A stretch of DNA of 64,000 nt from Streptomyces abyssomicinicus (GTDB lineage: Bacteria > Actinomycetota > Actinomycetes > Streptomycetales > Streptomycetaceae), in the NCBI RefSeq assembly GCF_008974245.1, contig NZ_BBZI01000005.1:1412751-1476750 (forward strand). The letters are read 5' to 3'. The position numbers were made by a program, and so were the translations under genes. Below, piece after piece: positions 54,139 to 63,405 of the stretch; position 1 is the stretch's first letter; every line of letters begins with the position of its first letter. Under the pieces are notes generated by a model, which was not told where the DNA came from, did not search any database, and worked only from the letters and a program-made list of their open reading frames with translations.

Positions 54139-54233
54139 CCCGGCGCAGCACGCGGGTACCCGACGGTCCGCCGGAAAACGGGCGGGCGCGACGGCGGAGG
54201 GCCGCCTCCTTCGGCCTCCCTCCTGGGGCGAGG

Positions 54234-54782
54234 TCAGCTCACGCAGCCGACGTGGGCCAGCGCCTGCTTCAGCAGGACGCCGTGGCCTCCCGGCATCTCG
54301 TTCTGCACCAGCGGCGAGGCGGCCTCGTGCGGACTGAACCAGACCAGGTCCAGCGCGTCCTGCCGGGGTCTGCAGTCACCGGCCACGGGGACGATGTACG
54401 CGAGCGAGACCGCGTGCTGCCGGGGATCGTGGAACGGCGTGACGCCCTGGGTGGGGAAGTACTCGGCGACGGTGAACGGCTGCAGCGAGGCGGGCACCCG
54501 GGGCAGCGCCACCGGGCCGAGGTCCTTCTCCAGGTGGCGCAGCAGCGCGTCCCGGACCCTCTCGTGATGAAGGACGCGGCCGGATACGAGGGAGCGGGTC
54601 ACCGCACCGTCGGGGCCGATCCGTAGCAGCAGGCCGACGCTGATGACCTCACCGCTGTCGTCGACGCGTACCGGCACCGCCTCGACGTACAGGATGGGCA
54701 TCCGGGCGCGGGCGAGTTCGAGTTCGTCGGTGGTCAGCCAACCGGGCGTGGTTTCGGTCATGTCAGACACGCTGGCGATCAT
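54234..54782 (-). CDS. NUDIX-fold protein (DUF4916-like)
   Basis: A 182-residue protein with a NUDIX-like fold. It opens GWLTTDELELARARMPILYVEAVPVRVD; the mid segment SGRVLHHERVRDALLRHLEKDLG occupies the NUDIX-box place, but the G-x5-E-x7-REUxEExGU catalytic pattern is not complete. ATG 54782 was chosen for AAGGAAAG just upstream; a second ATG seven codons on is possible. It is divergent from the GntR gene. Confidence 0.75.
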   Translation of the reverse strand: MIASVSDMTETTPGWLTTDELELARARMPILYVEAVPVRVDDSGEVISVGLLLRIGPDGAVTRSLVSGRVLHHERVRDALLRHLEKDLGPVALPRVPASLQPFTVAEYFPTQGVTPFHDPRQHAVSLAYIVPVAGDCRPRQDALDLVWFSPHEAASPLVQNEMPGGHGVLLKQALAHVGCVS

Positions 54783-54897
54783 ACTTTCCTTGGTCCGCCC
54801 TGGGGCATGGCTCTGCCGAGGACCCCCGCACGAGGGACGGAAGTTCCGCGCGGGTCTCCTCCGGCCGGCCCCACCGGAGGGCGATGTGGGAACAAAA

Positions 54898-54936
54898 TTG
54901 TTGACAATACTGTCGGGCGAGGCTTACGTTCGACAG
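54898..54936. promoter_or_regulatory. promoter and operator of the GntR gene/aromatic cassette
   Basis: TTGACA (54901-54906) with TTACGT 17 nt on is a good promoter. The palindrome TTGT-TG-ACAA (54898-54907) covers the -35, and the inverted pair CTGTCG/CGACAG (54910-54915, 54931-54936) brackets the -10. Both are plausible sites for the GntR regulator that starts 18 bp later. Confidence 0.65.
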
Positions 54937-54953
54937 GCACTCAGGGAGGGCGA

Positions 54954-55604
54954 ATGGATCCGAGCGCTCGGCCGGGCACCGGGGAGCAGGCCAAGCAGCA
55001 TGCGCTGAAGCTGCTGAGGGACGCGATCCTGCGGGGTGACATGGCGCCGGCCCAGCGGCTGGTGGAGAACGAGCTCGCCGAGCAGTTCGGTGTCACCCGG
55101 GCCAGCATCCGGGCGGCCCTCATCGATCTGGCGGCCGAAGGGCTGGTCGAACGGATCCGCAACCGTGGCTCGCGGGTGCGGGTGGTGAGCGTCGACGAGG
55201 CGGTCGCCATCACCGAGTGCCGCATGGTCCTGGAAGGGCTGTGCGCGGCCAAGGCCGCCGTCGAGGCGACCGACGAGCAGCTCGACCGGCTCCGCCGGCT
55301 GGGCGGGGAGATGTCCAAGGCGGTCGCCGAGGGCGAGTCGATGACCTACTCGCAGCTCAACCGCGAACTGCACTCCCTGCTCAGGGAGTACTCCGGCCAG
55401 AGCGTCGCGGACGAGCTGCTGGAGCGTCTCAACGCCCAACTGGTGCGACACCGCTTCCAGTTGGCGCTGCGGCCGGGAAGGCCGCAGAAGTCCCTGCCCG
55501 AGCACCTGGCCATCATCGACGCGGTGACGGCCAGGGACCCGAACGCGGCCGACCAGGCCGTCCGTGCCCATCTCACGAGTGTGATCACCGCGCTGCGGGA
55601 GTGA
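54954..55604 (+). CDS. GntR family regulator with FCD domain
   Basis: A 216-residue FadR-subfamily repressor. The winged HTH contains LRDAILRGDMAPAQRLVENELAEQFGVTRASIRAALIDLAAEGL in segments; the C-terminal FCD domain has ECRMVLEGLCAAKAAVEATD and the metal-site His in LNRELHSLL and LPEHLAIIDAVTARD. ATG 54954 has GGGAGGG upstream. It begins the PrpF/dioxygenase cassette with 50 bp to the next gene, so it is likely a self-regulating local repressor with an organic-acid ligand. Confidence 0.87.
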   Translation: MDPSARPGTGEQAKQHALKLLRDAILRGDMAPAQRLVENELAEQFGVTRASIRAALIDLAAEGLVERIRNRGSRVRVVSVDEAVAITECRMVLEGLCAAKAAVEATDEQLDRLRRLGGEMSKAVAEGESMTYSQLNRELHSLLREYSGQSVADELLERLNAQLVRHRFQLALRPGRPQKSLPEHLAIIDAVTARDPNAADQAVRAHLTSVITALRE

Positions 55605-55654
55605 TCCGCACCCGGCGGGAGGGGCTCCTGGAACCTGTCCAAGGAGGCTGGACG

Positions 55655-56761
55655 ATGACCCGCCGGTACGACGAGGTCCGCTGCATGCTGATGCGCGGCG
55701 GCACCTCCAAGGGCGCCTATTTCCTCGCGGAGGACCTTCCCGCCGACCCCGTCGAACGGGACGGACTGCTGCTGCGCGTCATGGGCAGCCCCGACGCCCG
55801 GCAGATCGACGGGCTCGGCGGCGCCCACCCGCTGACCAGCAAGGTCGCCGTGGTCTCCCGGTCCGATGACCCGGCGGCGGACGTCGACTACCTGTTCCTC
55901 CAGGTGGCGGTGGACGCCGCGGAGGTCTCCGACCGCCAGAACTGCGGCAACCTGCTGGCCGGCGTCGGCCCCTTCGCCGTCGAGCGCGGCCTGGTCCCGG
56001 CGGGGGAGCGGGAGACCGCCGTGCGGATCCGCATGGTCAACAGCGGCGACCGCGCCGTCGCCGTGGTGCCGACCCCCGGCGGCCAGGTCGAGTACGCAGG
56101 GAGCGCCGAGATATCGGGCGTGCCGGGCTCCGCCGCACCCGTCGTCATCGACTTCCCGCCCGGGGCCGGCCCCCTGCTGCCCACCGGCAACGTCCGGGAC
56201 GTCGTCGCCGGCATCGCGGTCACCTGCGTGGACAACGGCATGCCGACGGTGCTGATGGCCGCCGCGGACCTCGGGGTCACCGGCGACGAGAGCCCCGCCG
56301 AACTGGAGGCCGACGCGGAACTCGCCGCCCGCCTGCGGGAGATCCGGCAGGCCGCCGGACACCTGATGGGGCTGGGCGACGTCGCGCACACCACGGTGCC
56401 CAAGCTGACCCTGCTGGCACCGCCCCGCTCGGACGACGGCGCGGTGACCACCCGCACCTTCATACCGGTCCGCTGCCACACCTCCATCGGCGTCCTCGGC
56501 GCGGCCGGCGTCGCCGCCGGCATCCGGCTGGCCGGTTCGGTGGGCGAGGGCATCGCCCGACTTCCCGCCGAGGGGGACCGGATCCGTATCGAGCACCCCA
56601 CCGGCTTCTTCGACCTCGAGGCCGCCGTCGACCCGGGCGCCGACGGCTCCCCGCCGGCCGCCCGCCGCACCGCGGTGGTCCGCACCGCCCGCAAGATCTT
56701 CGACGGCACGGTCTTCCCCCGTCCCGCCGGAACCGCCCCGACATCCGCACGTCACGCGTAA
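55655..56761 (+). CDS. PrpF family isomerase, 4-oxalomesaconate tautomerase-like
   Basis: A 368-residue protein of the PrpF/GalD/LigU group with two similar beta-barrel lobes. Markers: CMLMRGGTSKGAYFLAEDLP, GGAHPLTSKVAVVS, NCGNLLAGVGPFA and the second catalytic-Cys region TCVDNGMPTVLM. GalD and LigU move the double bond of 4-oxalomesaconate in gallate or protocatechuate 4,5-cleavage; PrpF acts on aconitate. The extradiol-dioxygenase neighbour favours an aromatic-ring-cleavage role (inference). ATG 55655 has AAGGAGG upstream. Confidence 0.85.
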   Translation: MTRRYDEVRCMLMRGGTSKGAYFLAEDLPADPVERDGLLLRVMGSPDARQIDGLGGAHPLTSKVAVVSRSDDPAADVDYLFLQVAVDAAEVSDRQNCGNLLAGVGPFAVERGLVPAGERETAVRIRMVNSGDRAVAVVPTPGGQVEYAGSAEISGVPGSAAPVVIDFPPGAGPLLPTGNVRDVVAGIAVTCVDNGMPTVLMAAADLGVTGDESPAELEADAELAARLREIRQAAGHLMGLGDVAHTTVPKLTLLAPPRSDDGAVTTRTFIPVRCHTSIGVLGAAGVAAGIRLAGSVGEGIARLPAEGDRIRIEHPTGFFDLEAAVDPGADGSPPAARRTAVVRTARKIFDGTVFPRPAGTAPTSARHA

Positions 56762-56771
56762 GGAGACGCCC

Positions 56772-57722
56772 ATGACTCCGCCGCTGGGAGACATCGCCCA
56801 CATCGGGCACGTCGAACTGCTCACCCCCGACGTCGACAACAGCGTCCGGTTCTTCACCGAGATCCTCGGCCTCACCGAGAACGGCCGCTCCGGTGACTCC
56901 GTCTACCTGCGCACCTTCGACGACTACGAACACCACAGCCTGGTGCTGACCGCCTCCGAGAAGCCCGGCGTCAGGCGTACCTCGCTGCGCGCCTCCAGCC
57001 AGGAGGCGCTCCTTCGCCGCGTCGCCGCGACCCAGGAGGCCGGCCTCGACGGCCGGTGGGCCGAGGACGAGCCCGGCATCGGCCCGATGTACCTCACCAC
57101 CGACAGGGACGGCCACGAACTGGCCCTCTACTACGAGACCGAGTGGTACCAGGCGCCCCCGGAGCTGAGGCCGGGCCTCAAGAACCAGCCGCAGGCCAAG
57201 CCCCGGCAGGGCGTCGGCGTGCGGCGGCTGGACCACGTCAACTTCCTCGCCGAGGACGTCGCCGCCAACGCCGATTACGTCCAGCACGTGCTCGGCGCCC
57301 GGCCGACCGAGCAGATCCAGCTGAACGACGGCAGCGTCGGCGCCAAGTGGCTGACCTTCAACAACAAGTCCTACGACCTCGTCTACACCTCGGACTGGAC
57401 GGGCTCCAACGGGCGGCTGCACCACATCGCCTTCGCGACCGACACCCGCGAGGACATCCTCCGGGCGGCCGACCTCTGCCTCGACAACGACGTGTTCATC
57501 GAGACCGGCCCGCACAAGCACGCCATCCAGCAGACGTTCTTCCTCTACGTCTACGAGCCCGGCGGCAACCGGATCGAACTGTGCAACCCGCTCACCCGGC
57601 TGGTCCTCGCGCCCGACTGGCCGCTCGTCACCTGGACCGAGGCGGAGCGCGCCAAGGGGCAGGCGTGGGGCCTGAAGACCATCGCGTCCTTCCACACCCA
57701 CGGCACTCCGCCGGTGGAGTGA
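56772..57722 (+). CDS. VOC-family extradiol ring-cleavage dioxygenase
   Basis: A 316-residue type I extradiol dioxygenase (catechol 2,3-dioxygenase-like). Two VOC domains are present: the first opens AHIGHVELLTPDVDNSVRFF; the second, catalytic, has the iron ligands His in LDHVNFLAEDV, His in RLHHIAFATDT and Glu in GGNRIELCNPL. The active-site Tyr region FFLYVYEPGGN is present. It is 10 bp after the PrpF gene and in the same operon. Confidence 0.9.
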   Translation: MTPPLGDIAHIGHVELLTPDVDNSVRFFTEILGLTENGRSGDSVYLRTFDDYEHHSLVLTASEKPGVRRTSLRASSQEALLRRVAATQEAGLDGRWAEDEPGIGPMYLTTDRDGHELALYYETEWYQAPPELRPGLKNQPQAKPRQGVGVRRLDHVNFLAEDVAANADYVQHVLGARPTEQIQLNDGSVGAKWLTFNNKSYDLVYTSDWTGSNGRLHHIAFATDTREDILRAADLCLDNDVFIETGPHKHAIQQTFFLYVYEPGGNRIELCNPLTRLVLAPDWPLVTWTEAERAKGQAWGLKTIASFHTHGTPPVE

Positions 57723-57729
57723 CCCACGT

Positions 57730-57753
57730 TACAGACCGACCGGTCGGTGTCTA
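57730..57753. promoter_or_regulatory. TetR-type palindrome ACCGACCGGTCGGT
   Basis: A perfect 14-bp palindrome at 57735-57748 with partly symmetric flanks (TACAG... ...TCTATA). Such ACCGACCGGTCGGT boxes are typical operators of TetR repressors of efflux genes. No TetR gene is adjacent, and the transporter behind it is missing its first half. Confidence 0.7.
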
Positions 57754-57810
57754 TAAGAATCGCCGCATCGGAGAACGGCAGGGGGTGCGCCGCTGGTCCA
57801 CAGACCGCCC

Positions 57811-58428
57811 TTGAAGAGGCTGGCCAGCGCCGCCACCCTGCTGTACTGGCTGGCGTCCTTCGGCGGCCTGGTCCTGCTCTACGGCGTCAGCAACTGGCTG
57901 CCCAGCATGATGCGCAGCGCCGGGTACGACCTCGGTCCCGCGCTCGCCTTCATGGTCGTCATCAACGTCGGCGGCATCGTCGGCCACCTGGCGGCCGGCA
58001 AGCTGGCCGACCGGTTCAGCGCCCCCCGCATCGTCACCCTCTGGTTCCTGATCACCGCGGTCACCGTCTTCCTGCTCGGCGTCCACATGCCGCTGCCGCT
58101 GACCTACCTGGTCGTCTTCCTGGCCGGCGCGTTCCTCTTCAGCGCCCAGTCGATGCTGTACGCCGCGGTCGCGGCCGGGTCCGACGACCGCAACCGGGCC
58201 ACCGCCATGGGCTGGACCACGGGCATGGGCCGCTTCGGCGCGGTGCTCGGCCCCTGGATCGGCGGCCAGCTCGCCGCGGCCCACAACGAGACCCTGGGCT
58301 TCACGGTCTTCGCCGCGGCCGGCTTCGCCTCCATGGTCTTCATGCTGCTCAGCCAGGCCCCCGGCCTGCGTGCCCCGCGCAGGACCGCGGCGGGCGAGGA
58401 GGCGGCCCAGGAGCCGGTCTCCGCCTGA
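57811..58428 (+). pseudogene. C-terminal half of an MFS (AAHS-type) transporter
   Basis: About 205 residues covering six hydrophobic helices (LYWLASFGGLVLLYGVSNWLP to GFTVFAAAGFASMVFMLL). This is the second half of an aromatic-acid:H+ symporter-like MFS protein: GYDLGPALAFMVVINVGGIVGHLAAGKLADRF is the family's helix 8-9 region. The first six helices, with DRxGRR and the aspartate motif of helix 1, are absent. The frame opens only at 57757 after a stop, and only a TTG is available as a start. A deletion between the palindrome and this point is likely. Confidence 0.72.
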
Positions 58429-58781
58429 CCGGCACGGTCCGGCGGCCCGCGTCCACCCCACCCGCGCCCGGATCCCCCGTCAGCGAGGGGACCGGGCACG
58501 GGCCTTGCCGCCGCACCGCCAACGGCGCCGGCCGCGACTGGCCGGAAAAAACCGGTTGTCCGCCCGGCTTCCCTGGGAGAGTCTGTGCCTGTCGCCGCCG
58601 GCACGGTGCCTCGTGCCGGCGCGACCCTCTCCTTCCGCCGTGCCCGCCCGCCCTCGCTGTGGCCGCCACGGTTTTCGGATGATCCTTCCCGCCCGCCCCG
58701 TCACCGGGCAGGATCTTCCTCGGCCCCCGATGACGCCCCCACCGGGTCGTCCCCCACCGGGCCCCGCAGAAAGGAGAGCCG
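58429..58781. other. gap with one hairpin
   Basis: No gene is seen. CGCCGGCACG (58596-58605) pairs with CGTGCCGGCG (58612-58621) around GTGCCT and may terminate transcription. CCGGAAAAAACCGG at 58543-58556 is a small inverted repeat in an otherwise GC-rich stretch. AGAAAGGAGAG before 58782 is the ribosome site of the next gene. Confidence 0.5.
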
Positions 58782-59999
58782 ATGCCCGAGGAAACGATCG
58801 GCGTCGTCGGCGCCGGCATCGTCGGCCTCGCCACCGCCCGTGAGATCGCCGTGCGCCGCCCCGGGACCCGTGTCGTGGTGCTGGAGAAGGAGCGCGAGGT
58901 CGCCGTCCACCAGACCGGCCACAACTCCGGAGTGGTGCACGCCGGGATCTACTACCGCCCCGGCAGCCTCAAGGCCACCCTCTGCACCCGCGGCGTGGCC
59001 CTGCTCCGCGAGTACTGCCGCGACCGCGGCCTGCCGTACGAGGAGTGCGGCAAGCTGGTCGTCGCCGTCACCCCCGACGAGATCCCGCGCCTGGAGGCGC
59101 TGCACGCCAACGCCCTGGAGAACCGGGTGCCCGGGGTACGGCGGATCGCCCGGGAGGAGATCCGCGAGATCGAGCCGCACGCGGCCGGACTCGCCGCCGT
59201 CCACTCCCCGCACACCGCCATCACCGACTACACCGCGATCGCCCGGTCCTTCGCACGGGACGTCGAGGCGGCCGGTGGCGAGATCCGCCTCGGCTTCCCC
59301 GTCGGACGGATCCGCAAGGCGGCCGACGGAAGCGTGGAGGTGATCTCCGGCGACGGGAAGTCGCTGGTCCACGCCGACCGGCTGGTCCTGTGCGCCGGGC
59401 TCCAGAGCGACCGGGTGGCACGGCTCGCCGGAGACGGGGCCGACCCGCGGATCGTGCCCTTCCGGGGCGAGTACATGACGATCCGGCCGGAGAAGGCCGG
59501 CCTGGTGCGCGGGCTGGTGTACCCGGTGCCCGACCCCCGATACCCGTTCCTCGGCGTGCACTTCACCCGCCGGGTCGACGGCAGCGTGGAGGTCGGCCCC
59601 AACGCCGTCCTCGCCTTCGCCCGCGAGGGCTACCGGCTCACCGACGTCGACCCGCGCGAACTCGCCCGTGTCGCCGCCTTCCCCGGCATCTGGCGCCTGG
59701 CCCGGCGGCACTGGCGCACCGGCGCCAGGGAGATGCGCGGATCGCTGTCCGTCGCCGCCTACATGAAGGCCGCCGAGGCGTACGTCCCCGCCGTCGGGGC
59801 GCGTGACGTGGTGCGGGCCGGAGCGGGCGTGCGCGCCCAGGCGCTGGGCCGCGACGGCTCCCTGGTCGACGACTTCGTCGTCCACCACCTCGGACCCGTC
59901 ACCGCCGTGCGCAACGCCCCCTCGCCCGCCGCGACGTCGTCCATGGCCATCGCCGAGCACATCGCCGGGGCCGTCCTGGAGCGCAGCCCGTCCGCATGA
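58782..59999 (+). CDS. lhgO: L-2-hydroxyglutarate oxidase
   Basis: FAD-dependent DAO-family enzyme of 405 residues oxidising L-2-hydroxyglutarate to 2-oxoglutarate. FAD motif GVVGAGIVGLATAREIAVRRPG with Glu ending VVVLEKE; the signature HQTGHNSGVVHAGIYYRPGS is specific to LhgO; further PFRGEYMTIRPEK and GPNAVLAFAREGY. ATG 58782 has AAAGGAGAG upstream. It is transcribed alone. Confidence 0.93.
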   Translation: MPEETIGVVGAGIVGLATAREIAVRRPGTRVVVLEKEREVAVHQTGHNSGVVHAGIYYRPGSLKATLCTRGVALLREYCRDRGLPYEECGKLVVAVTPDEIPRLEALHANALENRVPGVRRIAREEIREIEPHAAGLAAVHSPHTAITDYTAIARSFARDVEAAGGEIRLGFPVGRIRKAADGSVEVISGDGKSLVHADRLVLCAGLQSDRVARLAGDGADPRIVPFRGEYMTIRPEKAGLVRGLVYPVPDPRYPFLGVHFTRRVDGSVEVGPNAVLAFAREGYRLTDVDPRELARVAAFPGIWRLARRHWRTGAREMRGSLSVAAYMKAAEAYVPAVGARDVVRAGAGVRAQALGRDGSLVDDFVVHHLGPVTAVRNAPSPAATSSMAIAEHIAGAVLERSPSA

Positions 60000-60101
60000 G
60001 GGAGGGCGCCCGCCCCGCCCGGCCGGGGCGGGCACGTGCCCCGGCCGGCCGAGTAGCGCGGCCGCGTGGCCGGTCCGGCGGGGCGGGCGGGTGGCCCCCC
60101 G

Positions 60102-61094
60102 TCAGGCGGACGGGGCCACGGCCGCCCGCACGTCGCCGAGCACCGTCCACGCCGCGATGGGGCCGGCCGGGCCCTCCCAGGCCGAGCCGTCGACCACCGC
60201 CACCCGGTGCTCCTCGTCCGCCTCCGACAGCGGAGCGAGCCCCGGCCGCGTCCGAGCCGCTGCGTAGGTCTTCACCGCCTCCCCCCGGCCGGCGCCGCGC
60301 ACCCCGAAGAACACCCAGTCGCCGGCCGCCCCGCTGCCCGGCGCCCGGTGCAGGCCCAACGACTCCAGCGTGGTGCGGACGTGGTCCCCGTCGGCCGTCC
60401 GCGCGAGCCGGCCGTCCGCCCAGCGGACCACGCCCACCGACCGCCCGGTCCCGGCGAGTTCCGGCTCCACCACCCGCGCGGTCTCGGCCAGTTCCGTGCC
60501 GTAGCGGCTCAGCACCTGCTGGGCCGCCGACGCCATGTTCAGGGCCTCCGCCGTCGCCGTGAAGGCGTTCTTCCAGCCGTACCCGCTGGTCGAGGTCACC
60601 ACCGTGGGCGCCACGGCGTGCAGCGCGGCCAGGTCGTCGACCGCGCGCGTCGACTCGTCCACCAGGATCAGGTCCGGCTCCAGCGCCGCGAGCCGCTCGA
60701 TCCGCACCCGCCCCTCCTCGGCCACCACACGGGCCGGCACCGCCCGGTCGGCCAGGTACGGCGGCGTCCGGTCGCCGTCCGCGGAGAAGACCGCCGTCCC
60801 GTACGGCTCCACACCGAGGGCGAGCGCGGCGTCCAGGGTCGAGCGGCTGAGCGTCACCACGCGCCGCGGGCTGAGCGGCACCTCCACCGACCGCCCGCGC
60901 GCGTCCACGATCCGGCGCGTGCCCACCGGCCCCGTCACCTCGCTGTCCTCCGCGCCGTCCGCGGGTCCGAGGTCCTCACCCGTACAGCCCGTGAGCAGCA
61001 ACGCTCCCGAGACCGAGACGGCCACGGACAGGAGAACGGCCCGGCGCACGGCGGCCCCAGGGACCGACCGGTGACGGATGGACGGCATCGGCAT
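60102..61094 (-). CDS. ABC transporter substrate-binding lipoprotein, iron-siderophore type
   Basis: A 330-residue type III (TroA/FhuD-like) binding protein. The signal ends in a lipobox SGALLLTGC, so it is a lipoprotein on the outer face of the membrane. The core has RRIVDARGRSVEVPLSPRRV, LDAALALGVEPYGTAVF, LEPDLILVDESTR and the joining helix region AFTATAEALNM. No permease or ATPase is adjacent, so it is an orphan receptor. ATG 61094 (MPMPSIRHR) was chosen; upstream codons are not conserved-looking. Confidence 0.85.
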   Translation of the reverse strand: MPMPSIRHRSVPGAAVRRAVLLSVAVSVSGALLLTGCTGEDLGPADGAEDSEVTGPVGTRRIVDARGRSVEVPLSPRRVVTLSRSTLDAALALGVEPYGTAVFSADGDRTPPYLADRAVPARVVAEEGRVRIERLAALEPDLILVDESTRAVDDLAALHAVAPTVVTSTSGYGWKNAFTATAEALNMASAAQQVLSRYGTELAETARVVEPELAGTGRSVGVVRWADGRLARTADGDHVRTTLESLGLHRAPGSGAAGDWVFFGVRGAGRGEAVKTYAAARTRPGLAPLSEADEEHRVAVVDGSAWEGPAGPIAAWTVLGDVRAAVAPSA

Positions 61095-61243
61095 GCAGGT
61101 GCTCCTCGCGAGGGATGTGACCGGAACGCTACCGGGAGCCGGGCGTCCGTTTCGAGACGGGGCGCCCCGACGGCCGCCCCGCCGCACGGCTCCGAGGGGG
61201 AGCGGAGCGGCGAAGTTCCCCCACACGTACCATCGGTCCCCGC

Positions 61244-62017
61244 ATGGACACGATGACTCTCTGGAACATCACCCCCTGGGGCTTCGCCGCGCTGGCCGCC
61301 GCGACCCTGCTCGTCGGCTTCTCCAAGACCGCGGTCAGCGGCGCCAACACGGTCAGCCTCGCCATCTTCGCGGCGGTGCTCCCGGCCCGGGAATCGGTCG
61401 GCGTCCTGCTGCCGGTGCTGATCGCGGGAGACGTGCTCGCGGTGCTCACCTACCGGCGGCACGCCCACTGGCCCACCCTCTGGAGGCTCTTCCCCGCGGT
61501 CGGGGTGGGAGTCGTCCTCGGCACCTTCTTCCTGATGTGGGCCGACGACGGGGCGGTGCGGATCTCCATCGGCGTCACCCTGCTGCTGATGACCGGCATC
61601 ACCCTCCACAGGACCCGCGCCGCGAACCGCCCCGAGGAGCCGGACGCGGTCGCCACCCGCGCCGGACGGGTCAAGGCCCGCTCCTACGGGGTGCTGGGCG
61701 GCTTCACCACCATGGTCGCCAACGCGGGCGGACCGGTGATGGCGATGTATCTCCTCTCCGCGGGCTTCCGGAAGTTCGGTTTCCTGGGCACCTCGGCGTT
61801 CTTCTTCCTCATCGTCAACGTCGCCAAGGTGCCGTTCAGCGTGGGGCTGGGCCTGATCGACGCCCGTGCGCTGCTCCTGGACGCCGCCCTGGTGCTGTTC
61901 GTCGTCCCCGGCGCCCTGCTGGGCAGGTGGGCGATCGACCGGATCAACCAGCGGCTCTTCGACCGGCTGGTGATCGCGGCGACGGTGCTGGGAGCGCTGC
62001 AACTGCTGCTGCGGTGA
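61244..62017 (+). CDS. TSUP/TauE-SafE family membrane permease
   Basis: A 257-residue membrane protein with about eight helices. Family repeats: ATLLVGFSKTAVSGANTVSL near the N-terminus and GVLGGFTTMVANAGGPVMAM in the middle. It differs from the other TauE protein at 38951 and has no CstR-type operator. The anion transported is unknown. It is divergent from the binding lipoprotein. Confidence 0.85.
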   Translation: MDTMTLWNITPWGFAALAAATLLVGFSKTAVSGANTVSLAIFAAVLPARESVGVLLPVLIAGDVLAVLTYRRHAHWPTLWRLFPAVGVGVVLGTFFLMWADDGAVRISIGVTLLLMTGITLHRTRAANRPEEPDAVATRAGRVKARSYGVLGGFTTMVANAGGPVMAMYLLSAGFRKFGFLGTSAFFFLIVNVAKVPFSVGLGLIDARALLLDAALVLFVVPGALLGRWAIDRINQRLFDRLVIAATVLGALQLLLR

Positions 62018-62081
62018 CGCTCCTGGACCGCCCCGCATATTCGGTGGACGCCGCGCGCTCCACGCGGGAGGCTGCCGGGCG

Positions 62082-62597
62082 ATGACGACACGAACCGACA
62101 CCCCCACGGCCTGGGACGAGCGCACCCAGCTGACCACCTTCCTCGACTACGCCCGGGCCACCGCCCGCGCCAAGTGCGAGGGACTGACCGAGGACGACGC
62201 GGGCAAGGCCCCCCTGCCCGGATCGCCGCTGATGACGGTGAAGGGACTGATCTCCCACCTCCGGTGGGTCGAGCACTGGTGGCTCGACGTGGTGTTCCTC
62301 GACCATGAGCTGGAAGGGCCGCTGGCCGACGCCACCGACGAGGACCCGGACCCGGAGATGCGGCTCGCGGTGGACATCCCGCTGGCGCGGCTGCTCGCGG
62401 AGTACGAGGAGCAGAACGTGCGGCACCGCGAACTGGTCGCCGCGCACGGCCTGGACACCCGGGCGGCCCGGCCGCTGGGGAACGGCGACCACGCCGACCT
62501 GCGGTGGATCCTGCTCCACCTGATCGAGGAGACCTCGCGGCACAACGGCCACCTGGACGTGGTGCGGGAACTGCTCGACGGCACCACCGGCGTCTGA
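62082..62597 (+). CDS. DinB superfamily (DUF664) protein
   Basis: A 171-residue four-helix-bundle protein. Metal-site His residues appear at the usual places: ISHLRWVEHWWLDVVF and LLHLIEETSRHNGHLDVVREL. Family members are metal-binding thiol-transferase-like enzymes; some are mycothiol-dependent. The function here is not known. ATG 62082 gives a normal start. Confidence 0.86.
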   Translation: MTTRTDTPTAWDERTQLTTFLDYARATARAKCEGLTEDDAGKAPLPGSPLMTVKGLISHLRWVEHWWLDVVFLDHELEGPLADATDEDPDPEMRLAVDIPLARLLAEYEEQNVRHRELVAAHGLDTRAARPLGNGDHADLRWILLHLIEETSRHNGHLDVVRELLDGTTGV

Positions 62598-62666
62598 CGG
62601 CCGGGGCGGCCCGGCGGGCCCGGGCCGCCCGGCGAGGTGCGGCGGCCGGGCCGACCGGGCCGCCCC

Positions 62667-63212
62667 TCAGGCGCCGCGCAGCCGTGGGGCCGAGGCCCGG
62701 GGGTCCAGCGGTTCCCCGGCCCCGTCGACCTCGGCCGCCAGCGCCCGTGCCCAGGCCACCACCGACGCCAGGTCCATGCCGTGGGCCCCGTGCCGCCCCG
62801 CCGCGCCGCACCAGGCCTCGACGTGCCCGGCACCGCGCCGCAGCAGCCGGGCCCCGCCGGTGAGGTTGCCGCGGGCCGCGTGGGTGAGGCCCACGGCCGT
62901 CTGGGCCAGGCCCCTCCACAGGTCGCGCTCGTCCTCGGGGCCCGACTTCCAGGCGTCCTCGAACACCTCGTGCGCGTGGAACGGGCGCCCCGCGTCCAGC
63001 AACGCCTGCGCCTGCGCCACCGTCTCCACGGGCGAGCGCACCACACCCTCGGGCTGGCGCTCCACCCCTGGCGCCCCGTACGGCAGCGGCCGCCCCAGGC
63101 CGTCCCGCGGCCGGGCGTTGCGCGCCCGCCCCTCGCCGTCCCGGTCCCGCCCGCCGCTCGGTCCCGCCCCGGCCACGCCGTCGCCGGCCGCACTGTCCTC
63201 GGATGCGCTCAT
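62667..63212 (-). CDS. DUF309 domain protein
   Basis: A 181-residue protein. The DUF309 signature GRPFHAHEVFEDAWKSGPED lies in the middle, followed by WRGLAQTAVGLTHAARGNL. The first about 60 residues are Gly/Arg/Asp-rich and probably disordered, so the start may be later. Function unknown. It is convergent with the DinB gene. Confidence 0.8.
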   Translation of the reverse strand: MSASEDSAAGDGVAGAGPSGGRDRDGEGRARNARPRDGLGRPLPYGAPGVERQPEGVVRSPVETVAQAQALLDAGRPFHAHEVFEDAWKSGPEDERDLWRGLAQTAVGLTHAARGNLTGGARLLRRGAGHVEAWCGAAGRHGAHGMDLASVVAWARALAAEVDGAGEPLDPRASAPRLRGA

Positions 63213-63316
63213 CGGACCATTGTCCCGCCGTAGCCGGGGACCCTTCCGATCAGGCCTCCGACGTGCGGTAAAGTACTCCTCACGTGATCACGCGGCCCGG
63301 CCGCGGGGGAGCGTAT

Positions 63317-63390
<74 letters not shown>

Positions 63391-63405
63391 CTGAGGAAGT
63401 CGCAG

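Noticed and set aside
53888..63316. Genomic island between the two tRNA-Pro genes
   Set aside because: No integrase, relaxase, phage gene or shift in codon use was seen between them, and both tRNA copies are complete. Kept only as an observation on the repeat itself.
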